Part shown: positions 1 to 13,065 of the stretch, in pieces
Layout of the letters: the number at the start of each line of letters is the position of its first letter
Position numbering within the stretch: position 1 is the first letter of the stretch
DNA from: Agelaius tricolor
Lineage: Eukaryota; Chordata; Aves; Passeriformes; Icteridae
Reading direction: 5' to 3'
Length of the DNA: 64,000 nucleotides
Assembly: GCA_023055355.1 (NCBI GenBank)
Contig: JALJCS010000001.1
Location: 71,961,381 to 72,025,380 of the forward strand
The notes under the pieces: generated by a model
Databases searched by the model: none
Told to the model about the DNA's origin: nothing
Seen by the model: the letters and a program-made list of their open reading frames with translations, nothing else
Translations under genes and position numbers: made by a program

Positions 1-1544
1 GCAAGTCCCCAGAGTGTGAGTGCATGGAAGTTCTTTGTAGCAGTAAAAAGACATCCTTGTCCATTCCTCACTGCCCTTCCTGATGGTTCCTCTGCTCCTG
101 TTGGCTTCTTGCTTGTCACTGCACATAGAGGCAGTGATTTCAGAGCCGTCCAGCAGTGATGCCAAGGTATCTCTTGTGAGCTGATTGCAAGCATTGAGGA
201 GACATGATTTACATTACTTTCCATTATTTACATTATTTAATAGATGAACTATTGCACATTTATCTCCCTCTGCCACGTTCTTTACCTTTCACTCAGTTTT
301 GTTAGATCCTTCACGAGTTCCTCCCTGTCAATGAGACATTTGTCAAAGATAGTGAAGATAATCTTTATTATCCAGAAATCTGGACCTTTAACAGCTTGTT
401 CACTTCAAGATAACAGATCAATGTCAAATAAAACTGAGAATGCCCAATTTCTGGCTGTAGAGCTGGAAACTCTCTCATTAGCAGGCCAGCCCTAAAGGCC
501 ATGCCTGTCATTGAGAAAGGAAAAAAATATCACTAATCCATACAAACCAAAATACATCCCGTACCTGCTACCATCAGGGTAAGCTGAGAGTGTTGTGAAT
601 ACAGTGACTGCACCAGGTGCCCCAGCTGGTAGGGTTATATTGGTAATCATATAATTTCCATGCTTATTGATACAGAATGAGCAAGGTGATACAAAGACAC
701 ACATGGTCACAAGCACTGAGCGATTTAATACTCAGCAGGTTTTGCATGCAAGCTTTTCTGTCTGGACTGGCAGAGTTGCAATGGTGCAGCTGGTGTGGCT
801 GTTACAGCAGGAGCAGGAGGTGGATACAGCAGCCATGGAAAACCTGAGGTTTGACACTGGCCAATTTTGCTGACAGAAGTGGGAATGGGTCAGGCTTTGT
901 CCTCTGGCAGGGGGATAAAGGCATTGCAAGAACAGCATGGACTGACAGACTGATACATGAAACTAAGAGAGTAAACATGGCATTATTAAATTCTTTTTGT
1001 AGGTTCACTTCTTCTAGGTATTTTTTCATATTCCCCCTCTAGCAGTTTAAAATAATTTCATTTTTTGCAGTAAAACACAGAATTCCCTCATCACTTTACA
1101 GAAGGGGTTCAGCAAGAGGCATCCATGGTTTTGAAGTCTGTACAAAACAAACATAAAGCTCTCCCTTGTCCTAGCTCTGAGTGCCACCTGTGATGAGAAC
1201 AACTACAACCAAAGATGCCTTATTTCCATTTTCCTTGAAAGATTCCCTTAAGGAGTGTTTTAACTGACATCTGTCTACCTATCTCCTCTTCTTCTCACCA
1301 CCTTGGATCACCTAATAAACAAAATAAATCAATAATGTGTGGGCTAAAATCCTCTTAAAACCTAAAGAAGAAAATGCAAAGCAATTCCCAAAGTCCTGCA
1401 ACAAATTAGGTCGATGCAAATGGTGGATTCTCCTCTCAGCATTCCAGAGTGTTTCTAGTCTCTGCTTCTGGCTTCAGGGACTGGGAACATTAAAGATCCT
1501 TGAATAGTTAGATAGTTTTAGACTAGAAATTTAGGGTCTTCCTC

Positions 1545-1720
1545 AAAAAAAAACCCAACCCAAAAAAAGCAACCCCCTGTGGTTTCCCCCCCCCCCCAAA
1601 AAAAAAAACCAAACCAAAAAAACACCAACAACCTGAATTTAAAAGCATGGGGGTTTCGATACTTTGTTTCTTTGTTTGGTTTTTGTCTTTTTTGTTTGTT
1701 TGTTTTGTTTTTAGCTTTTA
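1545..1720. repeat. A/C-rich then T/G-rich low-complexity tract with C12A11
   Basis: An A-rich/C-rich stretch contains a run of 12 C at 1586-1597 followed directly by 11 A at 1598-1608, then short CCAAACC-type units. From about 1660 the strand bias flips to T/G with TTTG and TTTTG units. The two halves are roughly complementary in composition, so weak fold-back is possible. It is a slippage-prone tract with no sign of a mobile element boundary. Confidence 0.8.
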
Positions 1721-2456
1721 GGGATGACTCAGGTAGCTGCCATAAGTGTTCTTATTATGATTTATTTATCTAATGCCAGCATAAGCTTTGTCAGTGCCCC
1801 TTAATAAATATGATGCAGTTAAACCATAATGAGGTTTTAATAAGGTAGTATTAAAGGGTAAGGCCCAACCCCTGGAAGAAAAGAGATTAAGCTGATATAG
1901 AAACACACACAACTGCAAAGCTGTTAATGCTAGTAAGGGTAGCTAATTTGATAGAGCATTCAAGCTCAGCCAAGCCCTCAGCTTCAAAGTTCTTGGAGGT
2001 TTGTGCCCAGTAAATCTATCATTTCTGACACTTGAGTGACAGAAATGGAGTTTCTGCACTTTAACCACTCACTGCTTGTCAGCTTCATGGAGGTAAAGGC
2101 CACCCTCACTCTGTAATCTGAGAGAAAACATTACCTGACACCACCAGGAACATTTGGGTGATAACTGAACTAACTGAGGCTGATGGATCCCATTCTTTTG
2201 GGACAAAAAAGTCATATTTCTGTAAGAAAGGGCAGCATAACTATGGTGGGCTCAAAGCAATCTAAGCTATCACAGGATTTCTCCCAGGTGCAAAGTGATT
2301 ATCATCACAACTTCCCAGTGAAAGGGTAACAAATTTTAACAGATTTTGTAAAAAGAGACAGCAGCCAAGCCTCTCTGACCTGCTACTTGCTGGCAAGCAG
2401 GCTCCTTAGAAAACATCCTAAAGGACCTATTCACACAAATATTATATCCCCAGGGG

Positions 2457-2486
2457 AAAAAAAAAAAAAAAAAAAACAAAAAAAAA
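2457..2486. repeat. A21-C-A8 homopolymer tract
   Basis: Twenty-one A, one C and eight A. No AATAAA lies just upstream on the plus strand, so a retrocopy tail is not supported here. Confidence 0.9.
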
Positions 2487-5400
2487 GTTGTGGCCCCCAG
2501 GCAGAAATCAGATGAGGTCACAAAGGGATTAACATCAAAGTATATGTATTGACAGAGGACTGGTGACATGAAGAACCATAAAAGAAAACATAAAACAAGA
2601 GGAAAAGATGTGTCCCCAGCAACAAATCCACATCTCCTCATCAAAAGAGCTGCCAGTGAGGAGAAAGCTAAAATATCCCCAAACTGAAGAACTCCTTGCA
2701 CACATTTCTTCCTCTGGGAAGAGATGGCATTGATCACAGGTGCTGTCTCAAAGCTCATGGCTTGGGAGAATCCTGGGACAGGCTCCACTGATGGGAAGGA
2801 ACACAGGGACACTCTGGAGAGATGAGCACACACAGAAGGGATCCTCTGGATGGAAGTGTGGACCCAGCTGCTTTCCTGTGCTGCAGCACCTCACTGGGCT
2901 GTCACTCATGGATAATATCTCCCAGACTCAATCCCCAGCTCCACTTCCAAGGATAAATTACTTGGATTCTTCTGAGGATAATTACAAGATCCCCAAGAGT
3001 AATAGTATTTTCCTGGAGGAGAGGTTTGCCATGTGAAGACAGACAAGAACATCCAAATTCATTTCATCCAGATTTTCTTATTGCCCTCCATGGATGTTAG
3101 AGTGCTGTTACTTTAGCAATTGTGTGGTACAACATGGTAGAGCTGCTGAGAGAGCTCTCAAAAGCAGCAGTTGCCATTACAAAGGTGTCAGCATGTACAA
3201 TTTACACTTTATACACTCATTTTTATTACTGTTAAAGTAATTACCCCTGAAAGATTGTCCATCACTACTGCTTAATAATTTAACCATCGATTTGATCCTT
3301 AGCAGAACTGGCACCCAGCATCAGACACATTATTGCCATCAAAATATTAAAAACCCTCAAACACTTGTTTACTGAGCTACTATATTGAAGAATTGGGCTT
3401 TGTCCAGTTGCATAGTGATCCAAAAATAACATTTGTTAATATGCAATAAACCTTTTGGCAAGATTCCCACTTCTATTTAATTTTTTCTTCTATGTTAGGC
3501 AGAAACAAATATTTTGACTTTCCATTTAAAAAATGAAAATAATCACTTTAGTAACTATCCATGTTTAACTAATGCTCTATTTTACCATGCCTGTAAATTA
3601 CTTATTCCTTTCCTTGCTGAGGAGCAGGAAACAAAGGCTCTTGAAATCACTGGCACATTTGAAGAGCTGGTCCTCATCCTCTCTTGGCTTCACAGATACA
3701 TTTTCTCTTCCTTTCCTGCCACCAAAATAGCTGTAAATCTACATCCTAAAAGTCTAATGTTTGTGCCGGTTCTTAATGAGCAGTAGCTCTGGATGAAAAC
3801 AAGCTGAGGAATGTCTCTCTCTGAAATGAAAAGTTACAGAATTCAATAAGGGAACTGAAAAAATTAGAGGGTGAGGACCACAGGTGTTTGCATCTGCTCC
3901 TCTGAGCTCTCCATGCAGTACAGGGGCAGTGTTCAAGGTCTTCCTTCCCAGCCCTGTGTGGGATATTTTGGCAAGAGGTTTCCATTACTGCTGACTCAAA
4001 CCATACATTTCATTCCCCTGCACAGCACACAGGAGCTCAGATACACCCACAAGAGTTTCACAAGCACTAACAGAAATTAAGAAATCCAAAAGAGAAGGGA
4101 GTCATGCCCTTCAGTTTATTTGATTTACACGTTATTAGCTGAGGCTAACATGCTAATACTGGCAAGGGGCTTTCAGGATAATGAAGAAGGAGGTCAGAAC
4201 TTCCCTGTTAGGGACAAGCAGGCACCTCCTCTGTCCCAGAAAGGCAGATTCAGCAAGAAAGGAGAAAACCATTCATGATGGAAATGTCAGGCTGGTATTG
4301 CTCAGTCTCATCACAGCTTTCTATAGGTTTTTAGGGCTGTAAGGAAATGACTGGATCATTCCTTCAGCCCCAAGCTGAGGATGAGTTGACTGAACAGGAC
4401 ATTGAAAGTGCTGGATGGGACAAGAACAATGTGCAAATCTGACAAAAGTCACAGCACCTCAAGGGATGACTGGGTTCCCATTTCACAAACCTCTCATTTA
4501 GCATGTGAGAAGTGACCAAATTTCACAGATAATTGAAGGAACTCTTTTGGGGAATAAAGTCATGCAAGGCCACAGTGCCTAAGGAGCCTGTCAGTAATAC
4601 CAGCAGCAGTGTGTACAGTATCCATAGGCAACAGTTCTGAGAATACCAGACTTTGATATTGATGTAGCAAACTGGGGCCATTAGGGAAAAAAGTCAATTA
4701 TGGATGGTTTGTTAATATGGAATGAGATCAGGTCAGAGAAAGGGAGGTACAAGAACTCTGAGCAGAAGAATCCAGAAACAGCAAAGCTGAACAAGTCTCA
4801 AACCATTAAAAAACTTTTTGAAACTTCAAAACTATTCTGCTCTTTAGAAGACTCAGAAAGTTTCTGTATTTTCACACCCCATATCCAGCCCACATTTATA
4901 ATCCTGTGCATCTGAAGATCCCAGCTTCTTAAAGGTCTTTCCATCCTGGGGAAAGATGTCTTTCTTAAACATATTTTACTTTATCTCACAGTGTTTCCTG
5001 ACTGCAAAAGTATAGTCCAAAATGGACTTTTGCAATTTTAAATCACCAGTTTCCTAGATATTACACAGTCAGAACAAAATGCACAGGTAATGAAGTACCT
5101 GTGGACGAGTCTATAGGGAAAAAGCAGTAAACAAAGATGTTCTGATTTAAAACAAAGACTTCAATATTTTAGAAGCTGACTGTGTAGAATTACTTTGGCT
5201 GAAAGTTTCTAAGTTGTCTGAAGGGATTGTGTTGCTGCTAAAAAATCTATTTGAGCCATGTTTTTGTGCTTGCTGATATATAAACACAGCCCACAGAGCA
5301 GTCACTGCCTGGTATTTCCTTTGGGATCAAGCTATAATCTTGCAATACTATACATTTAAGCTTTGAATCCTGACACATCATAAAAATAAAAATCAAACAA

Positions 5401-7957
5401 ACAAAAAAACAACCCTTAGACACATTGAATGAATTTTAACAGAGAAGGAGATTAAGCTCATAGAGCCCAATCACTCCTTGCAGAGCATTTTCTCAGTTTG
5501 TTTTGTTGATCCACTCCACCATGTCCTAGAGCAGCAGTTCCTTTCTTTTTCACTTTCCCAATCCTGCATGTATCCATGGTTTTCCACATTTCATTCATCC
5601 CCACCTTGAAGATGATTGATGTCCTTAATTCCCAGCTTCTCTTCCCCTCTCTTTGCCTAATGTACTGAAGAAAACATGACACTGGAGCAGGGACTGTGGA
5701 GTCTGACTGCTATATCCTGTCTTTGCTGGACTCTTTCAATTGTCCTTTGGATGTAGCTTGGCTGCAAAACCTAATTTTCTGCACAACTTCATAATACCTC
5801 CCACAGCAGCACCTCGATCCTTTTATCAACAAGGTAACATTACATATTAAGTCACACTAAAATCATCATTTTACCTCTCACATTGGATAAATCATTGCCT
5901 GATCACCAGCCCGCCCTGCCCTAGGTCTGTATGTCCTGGGCACTGTTTTGTTTCCATGGACAGCACAAAGGAGTGCTGATCTTTTCCCAAAGTTTCTCAG
6001 CAATACTATGAAACAACTCTACCAAACTGGAGCTATTTACAGTTCATAAAGTAGAATTTTCAAAAGAACTTAGTGCATTACTCCCTCTGATCTTTCTCTT
6101 TTATTATCTCCAATCTTATTTTCTCAGAAAATCTTCCAGCTTTGAGTTTTCAATGTTTCTGAAAGCAATTATGAATCAAACAATGGATTTTCCTTTCAGA
6201 TGTGATGTTATAGAATTGCACTGATCTGCTGACATTCCTGTCATATTTTTTAAAAAAAAGGGCATGTTTTTGTAATTCTTTCTACAGTCTAGTACAATAC
6301 TCCTTTTGCCTCTCAGATTTCTCCCTAATTTCTATTTTCCAATAAGATTTGAATGCATCTTGTTCATCCAATGCTGATTAGCAAGAAGCTACACTTCAAA
6401 TTCAATTCCCACAGATTTAAATACAATCAAATGATACAGGATGATGGTGTCTTGGTCTGTGAGTCCTAAAGTGGGGGATTACATGACAAAAATGTTATTT
6501 CCTGCACAGACCATCAGGGCTACAGCTACAGGGTTTATTTATGTCTGAGACAAAGTCTGGCACCTAGAAATAGAAGTCTCCAGACAGTCTGTAAGAAGTT
6601 TCAGGAGAAAATAATGATCTTTGGGAAAGTCCTTCTTGTTGTACACAGTTTTTTTTAAGTGTACTTTATAAATGTGTTTACAAAGACAGAAACCACAAAG
6701 TGTCTATATTTTTAATCAAAATGGAGAGGGAAGATAACACTTTCTTAGCACTGCAAAGCATAAAATCGTTCTCTTGTCATCCTCCACTGCCAGAGAACTT
6801 TCCCTGCAGAATCATTCCAGAATGTCTTTTATTAAAAACTAGTATTTACAGAAAACCAGCAAACTTTTTTTTTATCTGACTCTTTCCAACTGATTTTTAC
6901 CTAACATTTTTTCTCTTTGCAGCAGGGTTAACACAATGTGAGGGCTACAGCTGACTTCTATCAAAGCACATCTTATAATTGGGCCATTTCTGCCCCAAAA
7001 CTGACAGAGTGATAGGAGTGGCCAAAGCACTGAGACACCAAACACAACATCCTGCAAGGCACCATGGATGCTTCCAAGCCAGGCTTTATATTATCCATCA
7101 GAACTGGACCCACCATCCTCTGAGGCTCTGTAAAGGACCAGGTGGTTTGAAAGTTCTGTGAGACTGCAGGGTGAAATCCATTTCCTCAAAGTGTTTTGTA
7201 TGCCTCCCACTCCCAAGCTTCTTTTACATTGCTTTCTTGTGGTATGTGGCAGATGTCTTTTACTGGTATATTTATTTATTGTGTCTGCAGTGCTCACTGG
7301 AGTGAGGTGTGTGCTCAGCTGTGTGGCACAGTGTAAGGTCTATCAGTGAATTTCTATTCTAAAAACAAAAACCTATCTTTGCCTGAAATAATAACTATCT
7401 TCCACCAGTATCCTCAGCATCATCACCCATCCCTTCAGCTGGTTTTGTTTGCAAGACACAAACTTTCATATCAGTATAAACTTTTATGTCATATCCTAAG
7501 ATACATGTGCAGAATGTTGGTGACTGTATAGGAAAATGGCAACTCACAGCTCAGAGTTTCTCTTCCCTGAAGATGTAATTACTTTTACACAGAGGAAAAG
7601 CATTAGGCCCAACACACCACTGACTTTGTACATAGATTTTGTGCTGGTCATTACATAACAACTGATCCCACATGTGTCCTCCAGTCACTCCCTCCCTGTG
7701 ACCTGTATTTTCCTAGTAGCACTATGAGGGAACACACTGCAAAAGTCAAGCTTCATATACCAATAAAACTCCTCCTCTTTCTGAATATTTTTAAGTATTC
7801 CCATACAGACCTAACATAACCTGAAAGGCTCAAAAATGTTCTGAATGTCCCCAGACTGTTTAGTTATTTTTCTCATTGCAGTTTCTTGGCTCAGACTACA
7901 CATTATTAAGTGTTTAACAGGACTTCTGGGAGTTATCATTTCTGGACATGCTGATTT

Positions 7958-7979
7958 AAAACAAACAAACAAACAAAAG
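7958..7979. repeat. (AAAC)n microsatellite
   Basis: About four AAAC units followed by an A/G-rich stretch. A short simple repeat. Confidence 0.85.
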
Positions 7980-9787
7980 AAAAAGAAAATAAACAAGAGC
8001 AATTTTTGACAATACAAAGACAGTTCAACGGATTTTTATTTCTTTTTGTAGAGATCTGCACACTTTTCAGTATGTTCTCTGCATACCCATGCACAGGGAT
8101 TTATCCCTTGTGGTACCCATGCATTCAAGCACAATGATGGGATCTGAGCCCTCCAATTAAGTGCTAATACATTCAAATTACCAATGGGAACCACAGCTTG
8201 GAGGTTACATCTCTATTAACCTGTTCTCCAGCCCTGAGACCAAGTGACAAAGTCTGCCCACATGCCTATTGTCACACCCCTTTGGTCTCCAGAGCAGGGT
8301 AACACATCCAAACTGCCTTTGGGGAGTTCATACAATTATAGGAAAACTAGAGATTGACAGGAAATGTAAATTACCTGCAAAAAAACTGTTCTATCCTGAG
8401 AGCAATTAACTGCTGACAGAGGAGACCAGAGAGGCTGTGAAAAGCTCATCCTTGGAGATGTTCAGATCTTGACTGGGCACAGATTCTGAACACATTGCAC
8501 GGGACCTTTTTCAAACATGGTGTTAAGACCAGGTGATTTCCAGAATTGTCTCCCAGCCAAATTTATTGTAGAAATAAATGAAATTTATTGTAGGAATGGT
8601 CATTGGCCTTTGCTAAAACTTCCAGACAGTGTTTGGGAAGTGTTTGAGAGCCTGTTTATGGTCCAGACAAAACCATGCCAAGTACTTTGCTAAAAATTTA
8701 ACAGAGGAGAGGATGAAGTTCCTGTGCTCAGGGATAGTCTCTGTTGCTGGTTAGGGATGTAGAAAGAGGTGCTGTTGTTCTCAAAGTCATTCAGAATGCC
8801 TGTAACAGAGGAGGAGCTTCAGTGCCCACCTTCCTGTCTGAGGCTTACTCTGCATCCCTGGCATTCCTCTTCTCATTTGTTGGAGCATCCAGCTTAGACT
8901 GGATGGAACCTTGACATGGCTTGTAGCTATGATGTTGTTCTTTTTGGAATATTTTCAGACACAACTGTTTCTTTATGATACTAATCTCCAACCCTGTACC
9001 TCTTTTGTAAGTGAGATTGAGAGACTATAAAGACAGCCTGTGTCAGGAGGTGCTGCTGACAAAGTGGTTCTAGTGTGCTTTTCAGAATCTGGAAGTTGGT
9101 GAAAGGCTTGCAGTCATAAAAGACTAAGAGCATCACAGACCTTTAGAATAAAAGCTCTAGAACTAAAGCTGGTATCTCACTGTAAGCTTTTAAATATGAC
9201 ACCCCAAAATATGCACCCAGATTTATTTCTCCATATTACTGGCCAATGTGTGTATCTCTACAGCTTTTGCTTTCAGGCAGGTGAGCATTTTCTTTGCCTT
9301 TCTTCTAGGATGACTGGATGCTGGCAAACTCTGATTTTAAGGTGTTGGGATTATAATCAATAATGGGAGTAACCACATTGTGAACACAGTTCTGCCTAGC
9401 TCTGCCAAGTTCTGGATCAGCATGTGTTAACATCAGAAAAACCTTGCAGACAAACTGTGTTTCAACTTCCATGGTTATTTTGGAAGACATAATTGGCAGC
9501 AAAATTGTGGCATCCATTTGGGAATTTGCAGTGGTTATTTCTCTGTTATTTACATGTATGAATTGCTGTGCCATTATTTCACAAGGCAAAGGTGAAATGA
9601 TAAACCCAAGGCCATGCAGTTTGCCAGTGGCAGACCTAGGACAGCTTGATCTGCCAAGTGCCAGCAACCAACAGCATAAATTCCAATTTTTTGCATTTGA
9701 ATTTACTATTTCCCCATTTACTAACAAACCCCTTTACTGATGTGGCTCATCTTTCCCACTCAGTGAGACATATTAGTTAGTTAGTGA

Positions 9788-10078
9788 GGGATTCTTTACA
9801 AGGGGAAGGACAATGCCAAGGGAGAGTGGCTTTAAACTGAATGAGAATAGGTTTAGATTGGATATTAGGGAGAAATTATTTACAGTGAGAGTGGTGAGGC
9901 ACTGGCACAGGTTGCCCAAAGTTGTGAATGTTCCATACCTGGAAGTGTTCAAGACCAGGTTGGATGGAACTCTGAGCAACCTGGTCTAGTGAAAGGTGTC
10001 CCTGTCCATGGCAGGAAGTTGGAACTGTGTGAACTTTAAGGTCTCTTCCAAACTCAAACCTTACTCCATGATTCTGCA
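9788..10078 (+). mobile_element. CR1 LINE fragment, 3' end, plus strand
   Basis: The order of motifs matches the 3' part of avian CR1: GAGAGTGGCTTTAAACTGA, then a GATATTAGGGAGAAAT block, then GGTGAGGCACTGGCACAGGT, then GTTCAAGACCAGGTTGGATG, then the GTGTCCCTGTCCATGGCAGG block, and finally TCCAAACTCAAACC with ATGATTCTGCATTC as the decayed terminal octamer region. CR1 is a LINE that copies itself by target-primed reverse transcription and is usually 5'-truncated; this copy keeps only about 290 bp, mostly 3' UTR, with no reverse transcriptase left. Many substitutions suggest an old insertion. Subfamily not assigned. Confidence 0.92.
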
Positions 10079-12677
10079 TTCAGACCCTGTCCCTTTACAT
10101 CACTGACAAATGGCCACATCAGTGATCTCTCTGTAAGTGGAAATGTAATATTGCTGTTCCCTCAGCCCATTGGAGCAAAGTATATTTATTATCCACCTTG
10201 AATTTGTTTCCTTTGCAGGTTACTTTGCACCTTTCAAGAGGAGTCCCTGGATGCCATTGATAAAGGAGCAGCTGCCTCTGGATGCTGGCTTAGAGGCATC
10301 CAATAGATCAGCAGTGTATGAAACAGCAAGGACAACTAAACAAGCTGGGCGATTTTTCTGCACTAAAAATAAACAGTGAATAAACATTTACATTTAAATA
10401 AGCATATTCAGCATGTTCACATATTATATTCTAATTACTTAATAGCTTGAACTTTGTTAAACGGTGCATTTTATAGCATGCATTCAATCTTTCTTACATT
10501 GCACTGATGATGCTGACAGCAGCAAGTAATTGATCTGGGCTGTGCTTCAGGTACTCAAGTAAATCTTGATGTTTCTCTCTTCCTCGCACATTCATTCAAT
10601 TAATTTCTCCCTAACTTTAATTGACATTCCTCTTTTGTTCAAGGGTTCCCAAACATTATTTCCCCAAAGATGCTTTGTCATTGAACTTGTTTCCTAAACC
10701 ACTTCCAATTTGAACGCTTTGGTTTTCCTCTTCTGGCTGCAGATGTCTTTCCTAAATTGTCCTTTCCCTCAAGTCCCAAAGGTCTTTTCTATTTCTAGTC
10801 AATTGCAATTATTTTGCAATTTTAGGGGGTCAGAATTAGGTACTCAATTGCTGTTGCTGGTGGGGTAAGGGAGCCCTGCAGAACCCGTAGGCTGGAATAT
10901 TGTTGCTCTTAAGCAGGATAAACACTACTAATAAGCTTCTATTTGCATGAGAAGTACAAAGAATGTATTTCTTTGGTAAGATCTTGGGAAAAGACATGAA
11001 AAAAAGAAATGCTGCTGCATTAACAAAAATAGATGCCTCTCCCTGCTGGTTGCCTACCTTGACCCAGGGTCTGTGAATCTCAGGCTCCATCCAGACCATG
11101 TGTGTTAAGTTCCTTCTTTATTTCATAGTAGAAGATGCATATCTTGCACTGCTCAAAAAACAATAGCAGAACAGTTACTTAATTGTGGAATTCTCCCCTC
11201 TTTAAAAAAAATCCACTAACAGTAAGGAACAAAAACATTACATCAAATTTATGCCTCAGGGAGGTGGTAAAATCACCCTAGGGATTGCTTTAGTCCATTT
11301 GTTCCCTAAAGACAAATGTCAGAGACAGTTGCACAAAATAATATTCTATCCTTGACTCTTTGCAGGCACAAAACCCCTAAAGCTCAAAGCATAATTTGAA
11401 CCCTTTCTCTGACAGTCCTTATGACTGCAATAAGTATTTTAATGTTACGAACATCTACTCTGGATTCTTCTTATGTCTTTAAAAAGGCAGTGATTCATTG
11501 CTTCAAGCTACGCTTCTGAAAGCATCTTATTGCTGGGTTTTATGAAAAGTATTTTTATCAAAGTATAAAAAATAATATGCAGAATTATGTTTCCGGCTGT
11601 TGGAAAAGCTTCCAAGTGATTCTTTTACTCCTCCCAAAAAAAGGAAGTTGAAAATCAAAGCAGAATAATTTTAAATAAGTTTGGACTCATGAAGTTTCTC
11701 TCATATTAAATCCTGCTCTTAGCTGGGCTGCTGCAGTAGCTGTGCAGGGAAGGAGCTCTCCAGATCCACAGGAACCAAGCTAGGCATGCAACTCTGGGCT
11801 ATAAAACCATGGGTAAAGATGGATTGCAGTTTTAGTTTTCCTGGAATGAATCTAGCAGTCCTTGTGTTTCCGTAATTCCAGTGTCATTCCACAGGAGCTG
11901 ATCTTACTCGTGCTGTAACATGACCAGGAACCTCTCAAAGAGTGGTTGGTGCAATAGAGCCCAGAGCTCAGTGTCAGCCAGCATCCAGCCCCCATGGCAG
12001 AGCTGTTCATGGGAGTTGTGCACTTTAGAGCTGGGTTTTGTTCATTTTATGGTGAATTCCTCACCTATTGTGTGCCACTTGTGCATGTTTCTGATAAGGC
12101 TGAAATAACTCCTCTGCAAACACTGAGCCTTTGTATTGCCCTGTTGAAATATACATAACAAAGGACAATCTAAGTATTTTATCAGAAGGCATCATTTATA
12201 CCTCCTCTGTAACAATTTAGGATGATAACATAAATACTCACTGAAAAAATGCTATGAATATTCTCATTTCAACAGCAGATCAAGCCCTGAACGAAGATTA
12301 ACTTTAACTGCTGGGTTAAATGCTATAGAAATCAGGAAAGCACAAAGGCCTTTAAATATAAAAAGTCTTTTTATTAGAAGCTGTGTATTTTGATAGGTAT
12401 TTTTTGAATGTAAATCATGTTTCCAAAGAATAAATATAACTGAGATTAAGAATGGAAGCAAAGAAAAACAAGGGGACTTGCTTGTGCAGTTTAGCAGGTC
12501 ATGTTCCAATTGTGCTTAGGTCTTAAACCTTATCTGAATCAAAAATTATATATGTTTGACTCCCATACACATGCTTACACCTAGTAAAACTTCATTTAAT
12601 TTCTTTTTGGGGGGCAATACAGAAGAAAGGTTTTCTGGTCTATTTAGAACAGAAATAGAGTAAGAATAGTTCATCTG
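10079..12677. other. Unique AT-rich noncoding DNA
   Basis: No repeat or gene recognised. The stretch 10380-10540 is AT-rich with TAATTACTTAAT and ATTTAAATAAGCAT motifs and undecayed-looking sequence; it could be a conserved noncoding element, but that is a guess by eye. Short frames here show no domain. Confidence 0.55.
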
Positions 12678-13065
12678 GGAGGAATCTACAACCATAATCT
12701 AGTCCAACCACCCAACCACAGTAGACCTGACCAAAAGTTAAAGCATTTTGCCAAGGGCATTGTCCAAATGCCTCTTAAACACTGGGGCATCCACCACATC
12801 TCTAGGAAGCATGTTCCAGTGTTGGAGCACCCTCTTCATAAAGAAAGGCTTCCACAAGTCCAGTTAAATCTCCTCTGGGGCACTGCTGAGACTTTCAAAC
12901 TAATCCTGCCTCTGGATACCAGAGAAGAGAGCTCAGCACCTCCCTGTCCCATTCCCAACCTCAAGAACCTGCAGAGCATGAGACTGAACCTCAGCCTCCT
13001 TTTCTCCAAAGCAGAAAACCCAGTTATGCACTCCTTGTACAACCAGCCTTCCTGCCCTTTCCCCA
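12678..13065 (-). mobile_element. CR1 LINE fragment, minus strand
   Basis: Read on the plus strand this is the reverse complement of a CR1 3' portion: AATCTAGTCCAACCACC, then CCAAATGCCTCTTAAACACTGGGGCATCCACCACATCTCTAGG-type sequence, then GAGCACCCTC and AAGAAAGGCTTCC, ending in a block (from about 12990) matching the CR1 phrase around CTCCTTTTCTCCAAAGCAGA. About 390 bp remain and the reading frame is lost. A 120-codon plus-strand frame (12768-13130) is simply this element read backwards. Confidence 0.9.

Larger units (their letters stand above)
1..9787. other. Unique AT-rich noncoding DNA, no gene recognised
   Basis: No CR1, LTR or SINE is recognisable here and no open frame has a domain I know; the longest (2336-2833, minus strand, 165 codons) is partly translated from an A/T homopolymer. 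Minor structure: an A/C-rich then T/G-rich stretch at 1545-1720, an A21-C-A8 run at 2457-2486, a two-copy 22-bp direct repeat (core AAATTTATTGTAG) at 8559-8599, and (AAAC)n at 7958-7979. Could be intergenic or intronic; the sequence alone does not decide. Confidence 0.6.
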